Assembly (NCBI RefSeq): GCF_000320405.1 | Contig: NZ_KB291618.1 | Span: 1 to 64,000, forward strand | Direction of reading: 5' to 3' | Length of the DNA stretch: 64,000 nt | Source of the DNA: Clostridium celatum DSM 1785 | Lineage (GTDB): Bacteria > Bacillota > Clostridia > Clostridiales > Clostridiaceae | Notes under the pieces: model-generated | Seen by the model: the letters and a program-made list of their open reading frames with translations, nothing else | The model's database searches: none | What the model was told of the DNA's origin: nothing | Position numbers and translations under genes: made by a program | Part shown: piece by piece, positions 44,398 through 53,774 of the stretch | How the letters are laid out: each line of letters opens with the position of its first letter | Position numbering within the stretch: position 1 is the stretch's first letter

Positions 44398-44745
44398 TTA
44401 ATTGGTACTTAGAGCAAAATCTTGTAATATACTATTCATAATCAGTATGTCTTGGCCTGAAAGTTCACCTTTTAACTTTTCAAGTAGGCTCTTTTGTTGT
44501 TGATTAAGATATCTCTTATCTAAATCAAAGTCACCAACAATTCTAATTCCGCCACCATGTCTCCCACGAATAGTTTCTATTGGGTATGAGAGTGATAGAT
44601 GTTCAATATCAGTTCTTATAGTACGTTCAGATACTCCACACTCATTAGCTAAATTTTTAATTTTTTCACTTCTTCTTTTACAAAGAACTTTTAAAATTGC
44701 CATTCTTCTTTCAGTTGGAGTTATCCAATCTGCTAACATTTCCAT
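44398..44745 (-). CDS. HTH_11-type early regulator
   Basis: A 115-residue DNA-binding protein with a DeoR/HTH_11-like winged helix at the N-terminus (RRMAILKVLCKRRSEKIKNL, then ANECGVSERTIRTDIEHLSL) followed by YPIETIRGRHGGGIRI, the usual wing. The C-terminal helices (LLEKLKGELSGQDILIMNSI) may dimerise. ATG at 44745 is favoured over GTG codons upstream by spacing from GGGGG. As first gene of the early operon it may control replication gene expression. Confidence 0.75.
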   Translation of the reverse strand: MEMLADWITPTERRMAILKVLCKRRSEKIKNLANECGVSERTIRTDIEHLSLSYPIETIRGRHGGGIRIVGDFDLDKRYLNQQQKSLLEKLKGELSGQDILIMNSILQDFALSTN

Positions 44746-44771
44746 CACTCTCACCCCCTTTCTCTTGCTCT

Positions 44772-44811
44772 GTAAGTTAATATTAAAAGTTAAACCGGCA
44801 GACTAACTTAC
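44772..44811. repeat. Inverted repeat GTAAGTTA/TAACTTAC ahead of the early operon
   Basis: GTAAGTTA (44772-44779) and TAACTTAC (44804-44811) with a 24-base spacer, between the HTH gene and the terminator upstream. A candidate operator for early transcription. Confidence 0.4.
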
Positions 44812-44832
44812 ACTTTAAAAACTTTTTTAAAA

Positions 44833-44880
44833 TAAAAAATGACCTAGAGTAAGCTATTATTTTTTAGCTTTACTCCGGCC
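44833..44880 (-). terminator. Terminator between the Com-like gene and the early operon
   Basis: On the minus strand an imperfect stem GGAGTAAAGCTA/TAGCTTACTC, followed by a run of T (TTTTTTATTTT). It separates repressor-side transcription from the early replication operon. Confidence 0.7.
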
Positions 44881-44916
44881 ATTTGATAACTCTTATTTGG
44901 TTTCGTTGCTCGGTAG

Positions 44917-45048
44917 TTATTTATTATATTTTATTTCTACTATATTTCTACAATGTGGACATTTCATTTCTATAACCACATTTCCTAGTGCTCTTAATAT
45001 ATCCAACGCTCTTTTATTACAGCATGGACACTTCATTTTTTCTCTCAT
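44917..45048 (-). CDS. Small Com-like zinc-finger protein
   Basis: A 43-residue protein too short for the usual cutoffs. ATG at 45046-45048 follows AGGAGAGGTTATCT. Two CxxC pairs are present, MKCPCCNKRALDI and MKCPHCRNIVEI, the spacing seen in phage Mu Com-type zinc fingers, which act as translational regulators of a modification gene. Here it lies between the ImmA/IrrE protease gene and the early operon. A nucleic-acid-binding role is likely; the target is unknown. Confidence 0.7.
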   Translation of the reverse strand: MREKMKCPCCNKRALDILRALGNVVIEMKCPHCRNIVEIKYNK

Positions 45049-45137
45049 AGATAACCTCTCCTTTTAAATTAACATGTTAGCATTTTTGCTTACACTTTAT
45101 TGTTTTTTATAGCACCCTTTTTAAGGATGCCATTTAT

Positions 45138-45929
45138 TTAAATTGCGTTATTAAATTTTACTGTAGGTGTACATTGATTATTATCATAACTATTCATTAT
45201 TTTTAAGTTATTTAACCTTACCTCTGCAGCTTGTTTTGACACATTAAAAGTTTTTGATATTTTTTGAATTAGTAATTCATTATATCTTTTTTCATTTCCC
45301 CAACTCATAAATTTCAAATTTTCAATATAATCTTCATCATTGCAAATTTTAAATACCATGGATTTAGGCATTAATAATGCTGAAGCGAAATAATTTGCTT
45401 GCCACTCCATGGTATCGTTATCATTCCATTTATTAATTGGCTTAAATTTAGGCTCAACACTTACAGTCCTACATTGAATATTAGACATATCAAGAAAATC
45501 AAATAATGATATTTGAGCCATATCCCTATAATATTTTTTCTTATGAAATATCCAATGTCCTGCCTCATGTATAGCTGTAAATCTATATCTTTGTTCTTGA
45601 CCTTCTTCTAATAAAGTATTATCAATGATAACGGTACCAGATTTCGCACTTATGTATTCAGCTCTTTCTGTATATATATCATATACTTGAACTTTACTTG
45701 TATCATTAAATACTAACATTCCTAGATAACAGCCACAATGAGATAGATATTGAAAATCCTGTTGCAATCCTAGATATTGTGCTAAAAACCTATCTTCATC
45801 TATAGGTTGCGGCGTTACTAAAGTTTCCGGACTAAAATCCATTATAAATTTTTCTGCTATATTGTCTATTTCTTCTTTACTTAATACTGGTACATTATTT
45901 GATTTCATTCTAAAACTAGGATTGTACAT
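45138..45929 (-). CDS. ImmA/IrrE-family metallopeptidase
   Basis: A 263-residue zinc protease. The catalytic motif is HEAGHWIFH (about residue 140), with supporting acidic residues in EWQANYFASALLMPK. The C-terminal helical part includes KISKTFNVSKQAAEVRLNNL. In ICEBs1 and related elements ImmA cleaves the cognate ImmR repressor to trigger induction. Here the XRE repressor gene lies directly upstream, ten bases away, in the same operon, so the pair probably forms the lysis-lysogeny switch. Confidence 0.9.
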   Translation of the reverse strand: MYNPSFRMKSNNVPVLSKEEIDNIAEKFIMDFSPETLVTPQPIDEDRFLAQYLGLQQDFQYLSHCGCYLGMLVFNDTSKVQVYDIYTERAEYISAKSGTVIIDNTLLEEGQEQRYRFTAIHEAGHWIFHKKKYYRDMAQISLFDFLDMSNIQCRTVSVEPKFKPINKWNDNDTMEWQANYFASALLMPKSMVFKICNDEDYIENLKFMSWGNEKRYNELLIQKISKTFNVSKQAAEVRLNNLKIMNSYDNNQCTPTVKFNNAI

Positions 45930-45938
45930 AAATGAAAA

Positions 45939-46316
45939 CTACCCCTTTCTATTCTCGAGTTCTTCTATAAACTTCTTCCACTCTTCCTCTCCAACTTCTA
46001 GATCCATAGCTTTTCTAAGTGCAACACGTACATAATCTCTTTCCATAATATAATCTGGTAGATCCACTGATATAGAATTTCTCTTCTTCCCAGCTAAATC
46101 ATACATATATCTGCATTCATCTTCACTTAAAGATAGTATGTTAGCTAACTCATCAAGCTTGTCCTTATCTGGAGGGTTACGTCTTTCCTTCTCAATGTCA
46201 CTTAAATATGGTGGTGTAATCTTTAGTAATCTGGCCATTTCTCTTAAAGTTATTTTCTTTTCCTCTCTCTTCTTTGCAATAAATTCACCAAAACTCATTT
46301 CATTATACATATTCAT
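45939..46316 (-). CDS. XRE-family phage repressor
   Basis: A 125-residue regulator. The helix-turn-helix covers about 10-65 (FGEFIAKKREEKKITLREMA, then RLLKITPPYLSDIEKERRNP). The C-terminal half (VALRKAMDLEVGEEEWKKFI) resembles the ImmR/phage repressor tail that the partner protease recognises. It shares an operon with ImmA/IrrE. It is unusual that the repressor is on the same strand as the lytic genes; terminators keep the units apart. Confidence 0.85.
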   Translation of the reverse strand: MNMYNEMSFGEFIAKKREEKKITLREMARLLKITPPYLSDIEKERRNPPDKDKLDELANILSLSEDECRYMYDLAGKKRNSISVDLPDYIMERDYVRVALRKAMDLEVGEEEWKKFIEELENRKG

Positions 46317-46717
46317 ATTCTTACATCCCTATCTCTCTATACACATTTACTTTTAAAAATATTTAAAATTAATTACGCGTATTAATTATTATTTACTCTT
46401 ATCTCTATTCTTTAAACACTAATTTTCAAATTATACTCTTTTAAAATCCATACTATCTTCATACTTTTATTAACTCTTACTCTTTGTTTTGGATAGCTTT
46501 ATTAACTATATTTCAGAATTGCTACATACACAAGGCCAATATGCTTGTAAGCTAAACTGCTAATTACATAATATAGCAAATTCCATTTAATTGCAATATA
46601 TTTTCCTAAAAAAGTATTTTTTATTTATTTTATCCAAATAATATGTTATTAAAGAATTTGTGTTCTGTTATAGTTTAAGTACTATATTTATATTTTATAG
46701 GGGTCTTATGAATATTA
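46317..46717. promoter_or_regulatory. Regulatory region between repressor and LexA-like genes
   Basis: About 400 AT-rich bases without a clear gene. A near-palindrome around ACGCGT (46368-46388, ATTAAT arms) is a candidate repressor operator. For the rightward gene TTGTGT (46658-46663), a 16-bp spacer and TACTAT (46680-46685) form a promoter, overlapped by GAATTTGTGTTC (46654-46665), one base from a clostridial LexA-box pattern GAAC-N4-GTTC. An eight-codon frame with AGGGG lies at 46708-46734, just ahead of the gene. Confidence 0.4.
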
Positions 46718-46915
46718 ATGGTATTAATAAATGAAATTTATCAAACAATAGTTAAATATCAAAAAGAAAATAGATTTCTACCATCAGTTGGAAATTTATG
46801 TATTCTTGTTAATCTTAAATCTACAGCCTCTGTTCATAATAATTTAGCTAAGTTAGAGAAAGACGGATTAATTAAGATTCATAATAATACTTCTAGGAGG
46901 ATACAAATATTATAA
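46718..46915 (+). CDS. LexA DNA-binding-domain protein (stand-alone)
   Basis: A 65-residue protein equivalent to only the winged-helix half of LexA: INEIYQTIVKYQKENRFLPS, VGNLCILVNLKSTASVHNNL and AKLEKDGLIKIHN. The autocleavage domain is absent, so it cannot self-cleave like LexA. It is the only rightward gene of the prophage, facing away from the repressor. The ribosome binding site (AGGGG) is rather far, 14 bases, from this ATG, so the true start is uncertain. It may compete at LexA-type sites or control lysogeny. Confidence 0.7.
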   Translation: MVLINEIYQTIVKYQKENRFLPSVGNLCILVNLKSTASVHNNLAKLEKDGLIKIHNNTSRRIQIL

Positions 46916-46960
46916 AGTAAAATACCATCACTCCCCCTATCAAGTGATGGTGTTTTACTT
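46915..46960. terminator. Long bidirectional terminator after the LexA-like gene
   Basis: AAGTAAAA-T-ACCATCACT (46915-46932) pairs with AGTGATGGT-G-TTTTACTT (46943-46960), a 17-bp stem with one wobble. T-rich sequence follows. It separates the convergent LexA-like and membrane protease genes. Confidence 0.85.
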
Positions 46961-46974
46961 TAATTATTTTTCAA

Positions 46975-47490
46975 CTATTTCTCTATAATATCAAATCCGT
47001 ATTCTTTATCTTTAATGTAGCTATTGCAATTACTCTTACATAAATAAATAGCCATAATAATATCTCCTGTACTTCCTAAAAAATTTAATAAAAATATTAA
47101 TGAACCTAAACTACTTGTAAGCAATAATACACTTAATGAAATAATAGTTACTGGAGCTAATAATACTATTACAAATTTAGTCCTATGTAATATTACCCCT
47201 GATATTTCTTGTGTGTATGCATATATCCCCTTAAATCCAAATTTAATCTTACCCCCAAAGATAGTATATGCTATTCCATGTATTATTTCATGCACTAAAG
47301 TAATTGGTATCATTAGTATTAACGTAGTAATTATCATATCTAAGAAATAAAATCCTGTTAAACTAAAAAATTTGTAGTTAATAACTAAGTCTAAAAATAC
47401 ATTACTTATGTTGTCTATTTGAATATAGCAAAAGCTATATGCTAATAAGAAACATAAGATATGAATCTTCCATGAAATTTTAAAAGACAT
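46975..47490 (-). CDS. DUF3267-type membrane zinc metalloprotease
   Basis: A 171-residue membrane protein with four or five hydrophobic spans. HEIIHGIAYTIFGGKIKFG holds the zinc-binding HExxH. The C-terminal LLNFLGSTGDIIMAIYLC has the conserved Asp third ligand typical of DUF3267/M50-like site-2 proteases. ATG at 47490 follows AGAAGGAGG; a longer frame is less likely. It lies at the edge of the prophage and could belong either to it or to the adjacent island. Substrate unknown. Confidence 0.8.
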   Translation of the reverse strand: MSFKISWKIHILCFLLAYSFCYIQIDNISNVFLDLVINYKFFSLTGFYFLDMIITTLILMIPITLVHEIIHGIAYTIFGGKIKFGFKGIYAYTQEISGVILHRTKFVIVLLAPVTIISLSVLLLTSSLGSLIFLLNFLGSTGDIIMAIYLCKSNCNSYIKDKEYGFDIIEK

Positions 47491-47791
47491 GCCAACACCT
47501 CCTTCTAAGAGTATTGACATGTCTTTATATTAACAAACTGTTCTTTAAACAATTTTATTGTTACTTGTTTATAAGCCATAATACACAAGCTTTCATATTA
47601 ACGTAAATATTCTTTGCCACTTAGTCATTATCTTTATAATACCAGCTACAAACAATAAGTATTTTATCGAGTATTCCCCTTTTAAATTACTTTCCTAATA
47701 TATCATTTTAGTTAAATAAAATTATATCATTGCTAAAACGAAAATATTTTATTGCTAGATTTATTTAAACCTGTATAAAGCTAATCTTCTA
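47491..47791. other. Intergenic region between protease and hsdR genes
   Basis: About 300 AT-rich bases. I see no gene, no clear terminator and no convincing promoter. The right end of the prophage could lie here, but no repeat matching the left end was recognised. Confidence 0.4.
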
Positions 47792-50700
47792 TTATATTCT
47801 AAAATACTTTTCAAAGAACTGGCCTAATCTTTCAATAACTTTTTCCTTCTTTTTAGCTCTTGCTCCACCGAATCTAGACATTGGCGGAAGTATTTTATCA
47901 ATATCAGTGCCTATGGTTTTTAGCTCACCATTCCTAAAAGAATTATCTACAAACTTTTTAGTTTCTTCTTCCTTCAATTTATCTTCAGTGATAATACTAT
48001 TTAATTCTTCTTCTTTTTTCATATTAACAAACTGTACCCATTCCTTATTTACATCGAGTTCACCATTTATACTTTCTATAAAGTTCTCTATTAATTCCTT
48101 CTTGCTACGTAGCTCCATACTTGAATTGATTGATTTATCAATAGTTGTAAGTATACTTTTATCCTTACAATTAGATTGATAATACTTGGCTACAAGCATT
48201 AAAATATAATCAATATTTACTTCAACTTGCTTTATAAGATCTATTTCAAATACAATATCATCATTGATTTTTTCTTTCTCTGTATCATCCTTTTTAGAAT
48301 AATCTTGGTATAAATCAATATATCTACTTTGATAATCTTGTAAATCTCTTTGAGTAATTATATCATTACCACAAAATTCATCAAAGGAATTAAGAATATT
48401 TCTAAGCTTTAGCACCTTACCAAATAGCTTTATAAATCCTTTTCTATCCTTCTCTGTAATCAATTCTACTTCAAGTGGATATAAATTCTCTAGATTGCTA
48501 ATAACCTCTTTGTAGCCTTCTACGTGCTTTCCTTTTTCCTCATATCCATTTAGATATTCCTCATAAGTTTTTAGAATTACTATTCCACTAGCATCTTTAT
48601 TTCCAAATAAAGATAATGCCTTTTCAACCTCCTCATTTAAGTTACGGAAACATACTATATTTCCAAATACCTTTATAGAATTTAAGATTCTATTAGTACG
48701 TGAGAACGCCTGTATTAAACCGTGATACTTAAGATTTTTATCTACCCATAATGTGTTTAATGTTGTTGCATCAAACCCTGTTAAGAACATATTTACAACA
48801 ATAAGGATATCTATTTCACGATTTTTCATTCTCAATGATAGGTCCTTATAATAGTTTTGGAACTTGTCTGGACTTGTATCATAACTTGTACCAAACATTC
48901 CATTGTAGTCATCTATTGCTCCATCTAAGAAATCCCTTGAAGTTTGGTCTAACTCATCTGTTTCAAAGTTTTCTTCATAAAGACTATCTTCAGGATCTTC
49001 TTCATTAGGACTGTAACTAAAGATTGTTGCTACCCTTAACCCCTTTCCTGTTTCTGACATTTGATTTTTAAATTCTGTATAATACTTTATAGCCATTGGT
49101 ATAGAAGCTACTGCAAAAATAGAGTTAAAACCATTTATTTTTCTATCCTCCTTTATTTCTGAAGCCGTATTATTCTTAGACTTGGCCATTTCCTCAACAT
49201 TGGTAATAACCTTGTAATTATAGAATGACTTACCTTGGTTCCTATAGGTTTTTTGGTCAAAATGTTCTAATATATATTTAGTTATTTCTGCTATTCTTCG
49301 ATCATCAAGTAAGGCATTTTCCTTATCTATAGCCTTTACCTTCTTATCATTCATAATGTCAGATTTAGCAATAGTATTATTATAATCAATCTTGAAAGGA
49401 AGTACGTTTCCATCACTTATAGCATCAACTATTGTATATGTGTGAAGCCTATCTCCAAAGGCCTGCTCTGTTGTTTTAAGATTTACATTCTTCCCACTTC
49501 CTGAATTTACAGAGAATATAGGTGTTCCAGTAAATCCAAATATATGATAATTCTTAAACGACTTAGTTATTTGAACGTGCATATCTCCAAATTGTGAGCG
49601 GTGGCACTCATCAAAAACAATAACTATATGCTTTTTATAAATTTCATGTTCCTTATTCTTAGATATGAATACCGATAGCTTTTGAATAGTTGTAATAATA
49701 ATCTTTACGTTAGGATCTTCAAGTTGTTTCTGAAGAATTTTCGTCGATTTATTACTATTAGCAGCGCCTTTCTCAAAGCGATCATATTCTCGCATTGTTT
49801 GATAATCTAAATCTTTTCTATCTACTACAAATAACACCTTATCTATACCATCAATACTTGTTGCTAATTGAGCTGTCTTAAAACTAGTTAATGTCTTACC
49901 TGAACCTGTAGTGTGCCATATATATCCTCCGGCTTCTAATGTTCCAGTTTTCTTATATGTTGTAGATATTTTAATACGATTTATAATCTTTTCCGTTGCA
50001 ACAATCTGATAGGGCCTCATAACTAAAAGTGCATCTTCAGATGTAAAAACACAATACCGAGTTAAGATATTTAGTATTGTATGTTTAGCTAAAAATGTCT
50101 TTGTAAAATCCACTAAATCAGTAATGATATTATTAGCTTCATCTGCCCAATAGCTTGTAAATTCAAAGCTGTTACTTGTTTTCTTTTTTTTACTGCTTAT
50201 CTTTTGCTCAAATTCTTTTACATGTCTATCTCTAGTAGTATTAGAATAATACTTAGTATGAGTTCCATTTGAAATTATAAAGATTTGAACATATTCATAT
50301 AAGGCACACCCAGTCCAAAAGCTATCCCTTTGATACCTTTTAATCTGATTAAATGCTTCCCTTATAGCCACTCCCCTACGTTTTAGTTCAACATGAATTA
50401 ACGGTAGCCCATTAACCAAAATAGTTACATCATACCTTGTTTGATGAGCTCCATTATCTTCTTCATATTGATTCAAAACTTGCAAATAATTATTATGAAT
50501 ATTCTTCTTATCAATTAGCTTTATATTCTTAGTTTCTCCATTATCACAAGTAAGATTTTGAATATAATCATCTTGTATTTTACGAGTTTTCTCTAAGATC
50601 CCATCATTACTATTTGAAATTATATTACTATAAAAACTCTTCCATTCATTATCAGAGAACTTATAGTTATTTAATTCTTCCATCCTATGACGAAGATTTG

Positions 50701-50863
50701 CTATAAGTTCCTTCTCATCTTTTATCTTAATATAATCATACCCTTGCTCAGTTAAACTCTTAATAAATTCACGTTCTAACTTATCCTCGTTTTGATATGC
50801 TGTGTCTGTTCTTTTCTCAGGAATATACTCAGCTACAACAGTAGCTTCAGTAGGTTTCTGCAA
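47792..50863 (-). CDS. hsdR: Type I restriction enzyme subunit R (HsdR), with a possible 5' frameshift
   Basis: A 1023-residue HsdR. The N-terminal nuclease has VELKRRGVAIREAFNQIKRY (E-x-K). The motor has Walker A WHTTGSGKTLTSFK, motif II VFDECHRSQFG, motif III FGFTGTPIF, and motif VI region GLIQAFSRTNRI. The C-terminal helical domain docks to the methyltransferase. It cuts unmethylated DNA after translocation. The open frame begins at TTG without a Shine-Dalgarno sequence. Just upstream an ATG (50879) opens MKYKTIAE in another frame, which would join in frame as IAEPTEATVVAEY if one A of the run at 50855-50857 were absent, matching normal HsdR starts. Activity is therefore uncertain. Confidence 0.9.
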   Translation of the reverse strand: MQKPTEATVVAEYIPEKRTDTAYQNEDKLEREFIKSLTEQGYDYIKIKDEKELIANLRHRMEELNNYKFSDNEWKSFYSNIISNSNDGILEKTRKIQDDYIQNLTCDNGETKNIKLIDKKNIHNNYLQVLNQYEEDNGAHQTRYDVTILVNGLPLIHVELKRRGVAIREAFNQIKRYQRDSFWTGCALYEYVQIFIISNGTHTKYYSNTTRDRHVKEFEQKISSKKKKTSNSFEFTSYWADEANNIITDLVDFTKTFLAKHTILNILTRYCVFTSEDALLVMRPYQIVATEKIINRIKISTTYKKTGTLEAGGYIWHTTGSGKTLTSFKTAQLATSIDGIDKVLFVVDRKDLDYQTMREYDRFEKGAANSNKSTKILQKQLEDPNVKIIITTIQKLSVFISKNKEHEIYKKHIVIVFDECHRSQFGDMHVQITKSFKNYHIFGFTGTPIFSVNSGSGKNVNLKTTEQAFGDRLHTYTIVDAISDGNVLPFKIDYNNTIAKSDIMNDKKVKAIDKENALLDDRRIAEITKYILEHFDQKTYRNQGKSFYNYKVITNVEEMAKSKNNTASEIKEDRKINGFNSIFAVASIPMAIKYYTEFKNQMSETGKGLRVATIFSYSPNEEDPEDSLYEENFETDELDQTSRDFLDGAIDDYNGMFGTSYDTSPDKFQNYYKDLSLRMKNREIDILIVVNMFLTGFDATTLNTLWVDKNLKYHGLIQAFSRTNRILNSIKVFGNIVCFRNLNEEVEKALSLFGNKDASGIVILKTYEEYLNGYEEKGKHVEGYKEVISNLENLYPLEVELITEKDRKGFIKLFGKVLKLRNILNSFDEFCGNDIITQRDLQDYQSRYIDLYQDYSKKDDTEKEKINDDIVFEIDLIKQVEVNIDYILMLVAKYYQSNCKDKSILTTIDKSINSSMELRSKKELIENFIESINGELDVNKEWVQFVNMKKEEELNSIITEDKLKEEETKKFVDNSFRNGELKTIGTDIDKILPPMSRFGGARAKKKEKVIERLGQFFEKYFRI

Positions 50864-50928
50864 TAGTTTTATATTTCATAATTATCAATCAATAATGCTA
50901 AATGCATTACATCCCCCTTTTATAATCC

Positions 50929-52125
50929 TTAATTCTTTCCCTTAAAAGTCAAAAGTTTATCTCTATAATAGTCATATTGCTTTTGTATTGCTTCAATTTC
51001 TGCTTGAATCTCTATACTAATGCCTTTGTAAATAACATCATATTTCTCTAAAATATCTACTATACGCTGTTGTTCTTCAAGTGATGGAATTGGAATTAAT
51101 GCTTTTCCAATTCCTTGTGCCGAAATAGAACATATTTTCCCGATTGAAACGTATTTTTTTATTTGCAAATGGTAAATATTAGTTCTTAAATAGTATGAAA
51201 TATATTTCGGATTAATATTATGCTCAAATATATAACAAGCATCATGCACTACAACATCTTCATCTCCCATCCATGCAACACCAATTCCAATATCCATATC
51301 ATTTTCTCCAGCTTGAACAATAACAACATCACCTTTATGTGCAAAACGCATTTTTTTAGATAATTCCTTATCTAAAAAGCACTTAGTTTTTTTGGCACTT
51401 ACACCAAAATAAGTATATAAATCTCCATAATGTATACATGGAACTCCTTCTTCTTTTATATCATTTCTCACAAATCTTTTGCCTCTGGTAAATTTCCCAA
51501 GCTCTTCTAGGGTAATTACTTTGATGTTGTTTTTTAAACATCTATTTATCATTTCATCACAATCTTTTCCAAACAATTCATCCCTATAATATTCATATTG
51601 CTTACGTCTTGCTTCTAGCTCTGATGTTAACTCTGATATTAGCTTAGTTTTAAGTTCTGTGTAACTATCTAAAATACGTACAATTTCTTCTTGTATAGCT
51701 ATCGGCGGAACTGGAATTTTTACTTTATCAATACTTGATATATATACATGTGGAACCCCACTACCTTTTTTTGTACCATATATATACTCTTGAATATTAG
51801 TTAAACAGTAAAATAAATATTTTGTATAATTGTTATCTATTGCCTTTATCGAGAAAGCATCACACACCCAAATAGGCATATTCCAATATTGTACATACCC
51901 TGCACTAGCCCCACTTCCTGCAATAGTTATTGTTTCACCCTCTCTATTGTATTTATCACAATAATAAGCAGGATCCTTCCCTCCAGAAATTACCGGAATA
52001 TCTCCAATTTTTAAATCTTTTTTAGTTACCGCTGTTCCACGTTGCATTATTGATATATCTTTTAACATCTTGTACTCCACACCGTCTGGACACATTGCTT
52101 CTATCAGTTCTTCTAATCTACTCAT
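50929..52125 (-). CDS. hsdS: Type I restriction specificity subunit (HsdS)
   Basis: A 398-residue HsdS with two target recognition domains. TRD1 spans about 15-155 and is followed by a conserved helix (IAIQEEIVRILDSYTELKTK). TRD2 spans about 200-360 with its own helix (LEEQQRIVDILEKYDVIYKG). The two helices set the spacing of a bipartite recognition site. The start lies one base after the hsdM stop. Specificity cannot be read from sequence. Confidence 0.92.
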   Translation of the reverse strand: MSRLEELIEAMCPDGVEYKMLKDISIMQRGTAVTKKDLKIGDIPVISGGKDPAYYCDKYNREGETITIAGSGASAGYVQYWNMPIWVCDAFSIKAIDNNYTKYLFYCLTNIQEYIYGTKKGSGVPHVYISSIDKVKIPVPPIAIQEEIVRILDSYTELKTKLISELTSELEARRKQYEYYRDELFGKDCDEMINRCLKNNIKVITLEELGKFTRGKRFVRNDIKEEGVPCIHYGDLYTYFGVSAKKTKCFLDKELSKKMRFAHKGDVVIVQAGENDMDIGIGVAWMGDEDVVVHDACYIFEHNINPKYISYYLRTNIYHLQIKKYVSIGKICSISAQGIGKALIPIPSLEEQQRIVDILEKYDVIYKGISIEIQAEIEAIQKQYDYYRDKLLTFKGKN

Positions 52126-52126
52126 T

Positions 52127-53683
52127 TTACACCTCTATTTCAGCAATAATTTTATCAATTTCATCACGTAATGAAGCTTCTCTTGATACTATTTCTTTTA
52201 TCTCAGCATTTAAAACATCGATATCTATTATTTCTCTTGTATCTTCTTGCTCTACGTACGTAGATACTGAAAGATTATAATTTTCCTTTTCTATATCCTC
52301 ATTTCTAACAAGCTTTGAGAAATATTCTATCTTATCTTTTTTCTCTACATATGTCTCAACTATTTTCTTTATATTATCTTCAGTTAACTTGTTATTGTTA
52401 GTTACTTTTATAAATTCTTTTGAAGCATCTATAAATAATGTTTTATTTTCTGTTTTTGATTTCTTAAGTACCATAATACAAGTTGCTATTGGTGTTCCAA
52501 AAAATAAGTTTTCTGGTAACTGAATAATACAATCTACGAAATTATTGCTAACTAAGTATTTTCTTATTTTTTGCTCTGCTCCACCTCTATACATTACCCC
52601 TGGGAAACAAACTATAGCTGCTGTTCCATTAGTTGATAGGCTAGATAAGCTATGCATAATAAATGCAAGGTCCGCTTTAGACTTTGGGGCTAATACTCCG
52701 GCATCTGAAAATCTTGGATCATTTATAAGTAATGGATTGTTGTCTCCTTCCCATTTAATTGAATAAGGTGGATTAGATACAATTGCTTCAAATGGTCCAT
52801 CATCTAAGTGTTGTGGGTTTATAAGCGTATCTTCATGTGCAATATCAAACTTATCATAAGGAATATCATGCAAGAACATATTAATCCTACAAAGATTATA
52901 GGTAGAAATATTTACTTCTTGCCCATAAAAACCTTGCCTTACATTATCTTTTCCAAGTATCTTAGCAAAATTTAATAGCAATGATCCACTTCCAACAGCT
53001 GGATCGTATACTTTATCTACTTCTGTTTTTCCTACAATAGTAAGCCTAGTTAAAAGCTCTGATACTTCTTGTGGTGTGTAATACTCCCCACCACTTTTAC
53101 CTGCATTTGAAGCATACATTGCCATTAAATACTCATAAGCATCACCAAATGCATCTATAGTATTATCTTGATAATCTCCTAACTTCATATCTGCAATACC
53201 ATTTATAAGTTTTACTAAATTTTCATTTCTCTTAGCAACTGTAGCTCCTAGCTTATTGCTATTTACATCTATATCATCAAATAAGCCCTTAAAACTTCCT
53301 TCACTTTCTGTTCCTTGTGATGAATTTTCAATGTCTCTAAAAATCTTTTCTAGAGTTATATTAAGATCCTCATCATTCTTAGCTCTTTCTTTTAAATTTT
53401 CAAAAAGCTCACTTGGATAAATGAAGAATCCTTTTAAACTTACTAAGTCATCTTTTATTTCAGCTGCTTCTTCATCTGAAATCTTTGCATAATCAAAATC
53501 AGTATTTCCCGCTTCATGTTCATCTGCATTTATTGTATTAGTTATATTTTCTGAGATATAACGATAAAACAACATTCCTAAAACATATTGCTTAAAATCC
53601 CAACCATCAACACTCCCTCTTAGGTCATTTGCTATCGCCCAAATAGTACGATGTAATTCTGTACGTTCATTATTGTTAGCCAT
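52127..53683 (-). CDS. hsdM: Type I restriction methyltransferase subunit (HsdM)
   Basis: A 518-residue HsdM with the N-terminal helical domain (LHRTIWAIANDLRGSVDGWD, then QYVLGMLFYRYISENI) and an N6-adenine methylase domain: motif I VYDPAVGSGSLLLNFAKILG, motif IV IVSNPPYSIKWEG, and EYYTPQEVSELL just before the domain. First gene of hsdMSR; with HsdS it forms the modification enzyme, and HsdR adds restriction. GGAGG precedes the ATG. The promoter region has unusual repeats. Confidence 0.93.
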   Translation of the reverse strand: MANNNERTELHRTIWAIANDLRGSVDGWDFKQYVLGMLFYRYISENITNTINADEHEAGNTDFDYAKISDEEAAEIKDDLVSLKGFFIYPSELFENLKERAKNDEDLNITLEKIFRDIENSSQGTESEGSFKGLFDDIDVNSNKLGATVAKRNENLVKLINGIADMKLGDYQDNTIDAFGDAYEYLMAMYASNAGKSGGEYYTPQEVSELLTRLTIVGKTEVDKVYDPAVGSGSLLLNFAKILGKDNVRQGFYGQEVNISTYNLCRINMFLHDIPYDKFDIAHEDTLINPQHLDDGPFEAIVSNPPYSIKWEGDNNPLLINDPRFSDAGVLAPKSKADLAFIMHSLSSLSTNGTAAIVCFPGVMYRGGAEQKIRKYLVSNNFVDCIIQLPENLFFGTPIATCIMVLKKSKTENKTLFIDASKEFIKVTNNNKLTEDNIKKIVETYVEKKDKIEYFSKLVRNEDIEKENYNLSVSTYVEQEDTREIIDIDVLNAEIKEIVSREASLRDEIDKIIAEIEV

Positions 53684-53774
53684 TTCATTTCCTCCATTTT
53701 TTATCTAATTTCTTATGATATAATCATCATTATTTTAAAATTTATTTTTTAAATCTATAAATTATTGATTTTCC

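Noticed and set aside
45108-45135. Hairpin GGCATCCTT/AAGGGTGCT after the ImmA gene as a terminator
   Set aside because: The stem is good, but on the transcribed strand it is followed by A-rich, not T-rich, sequence, so it was not listed as a terminator.
46708-46734. Eight-codon frame MNINGINK ahead of the LexA-like gene
   Set aside because: It has a good AGGGG, but is too short to call a gene. It may simply be chance, or may indicate a mis-set start of the LexA-like gene.
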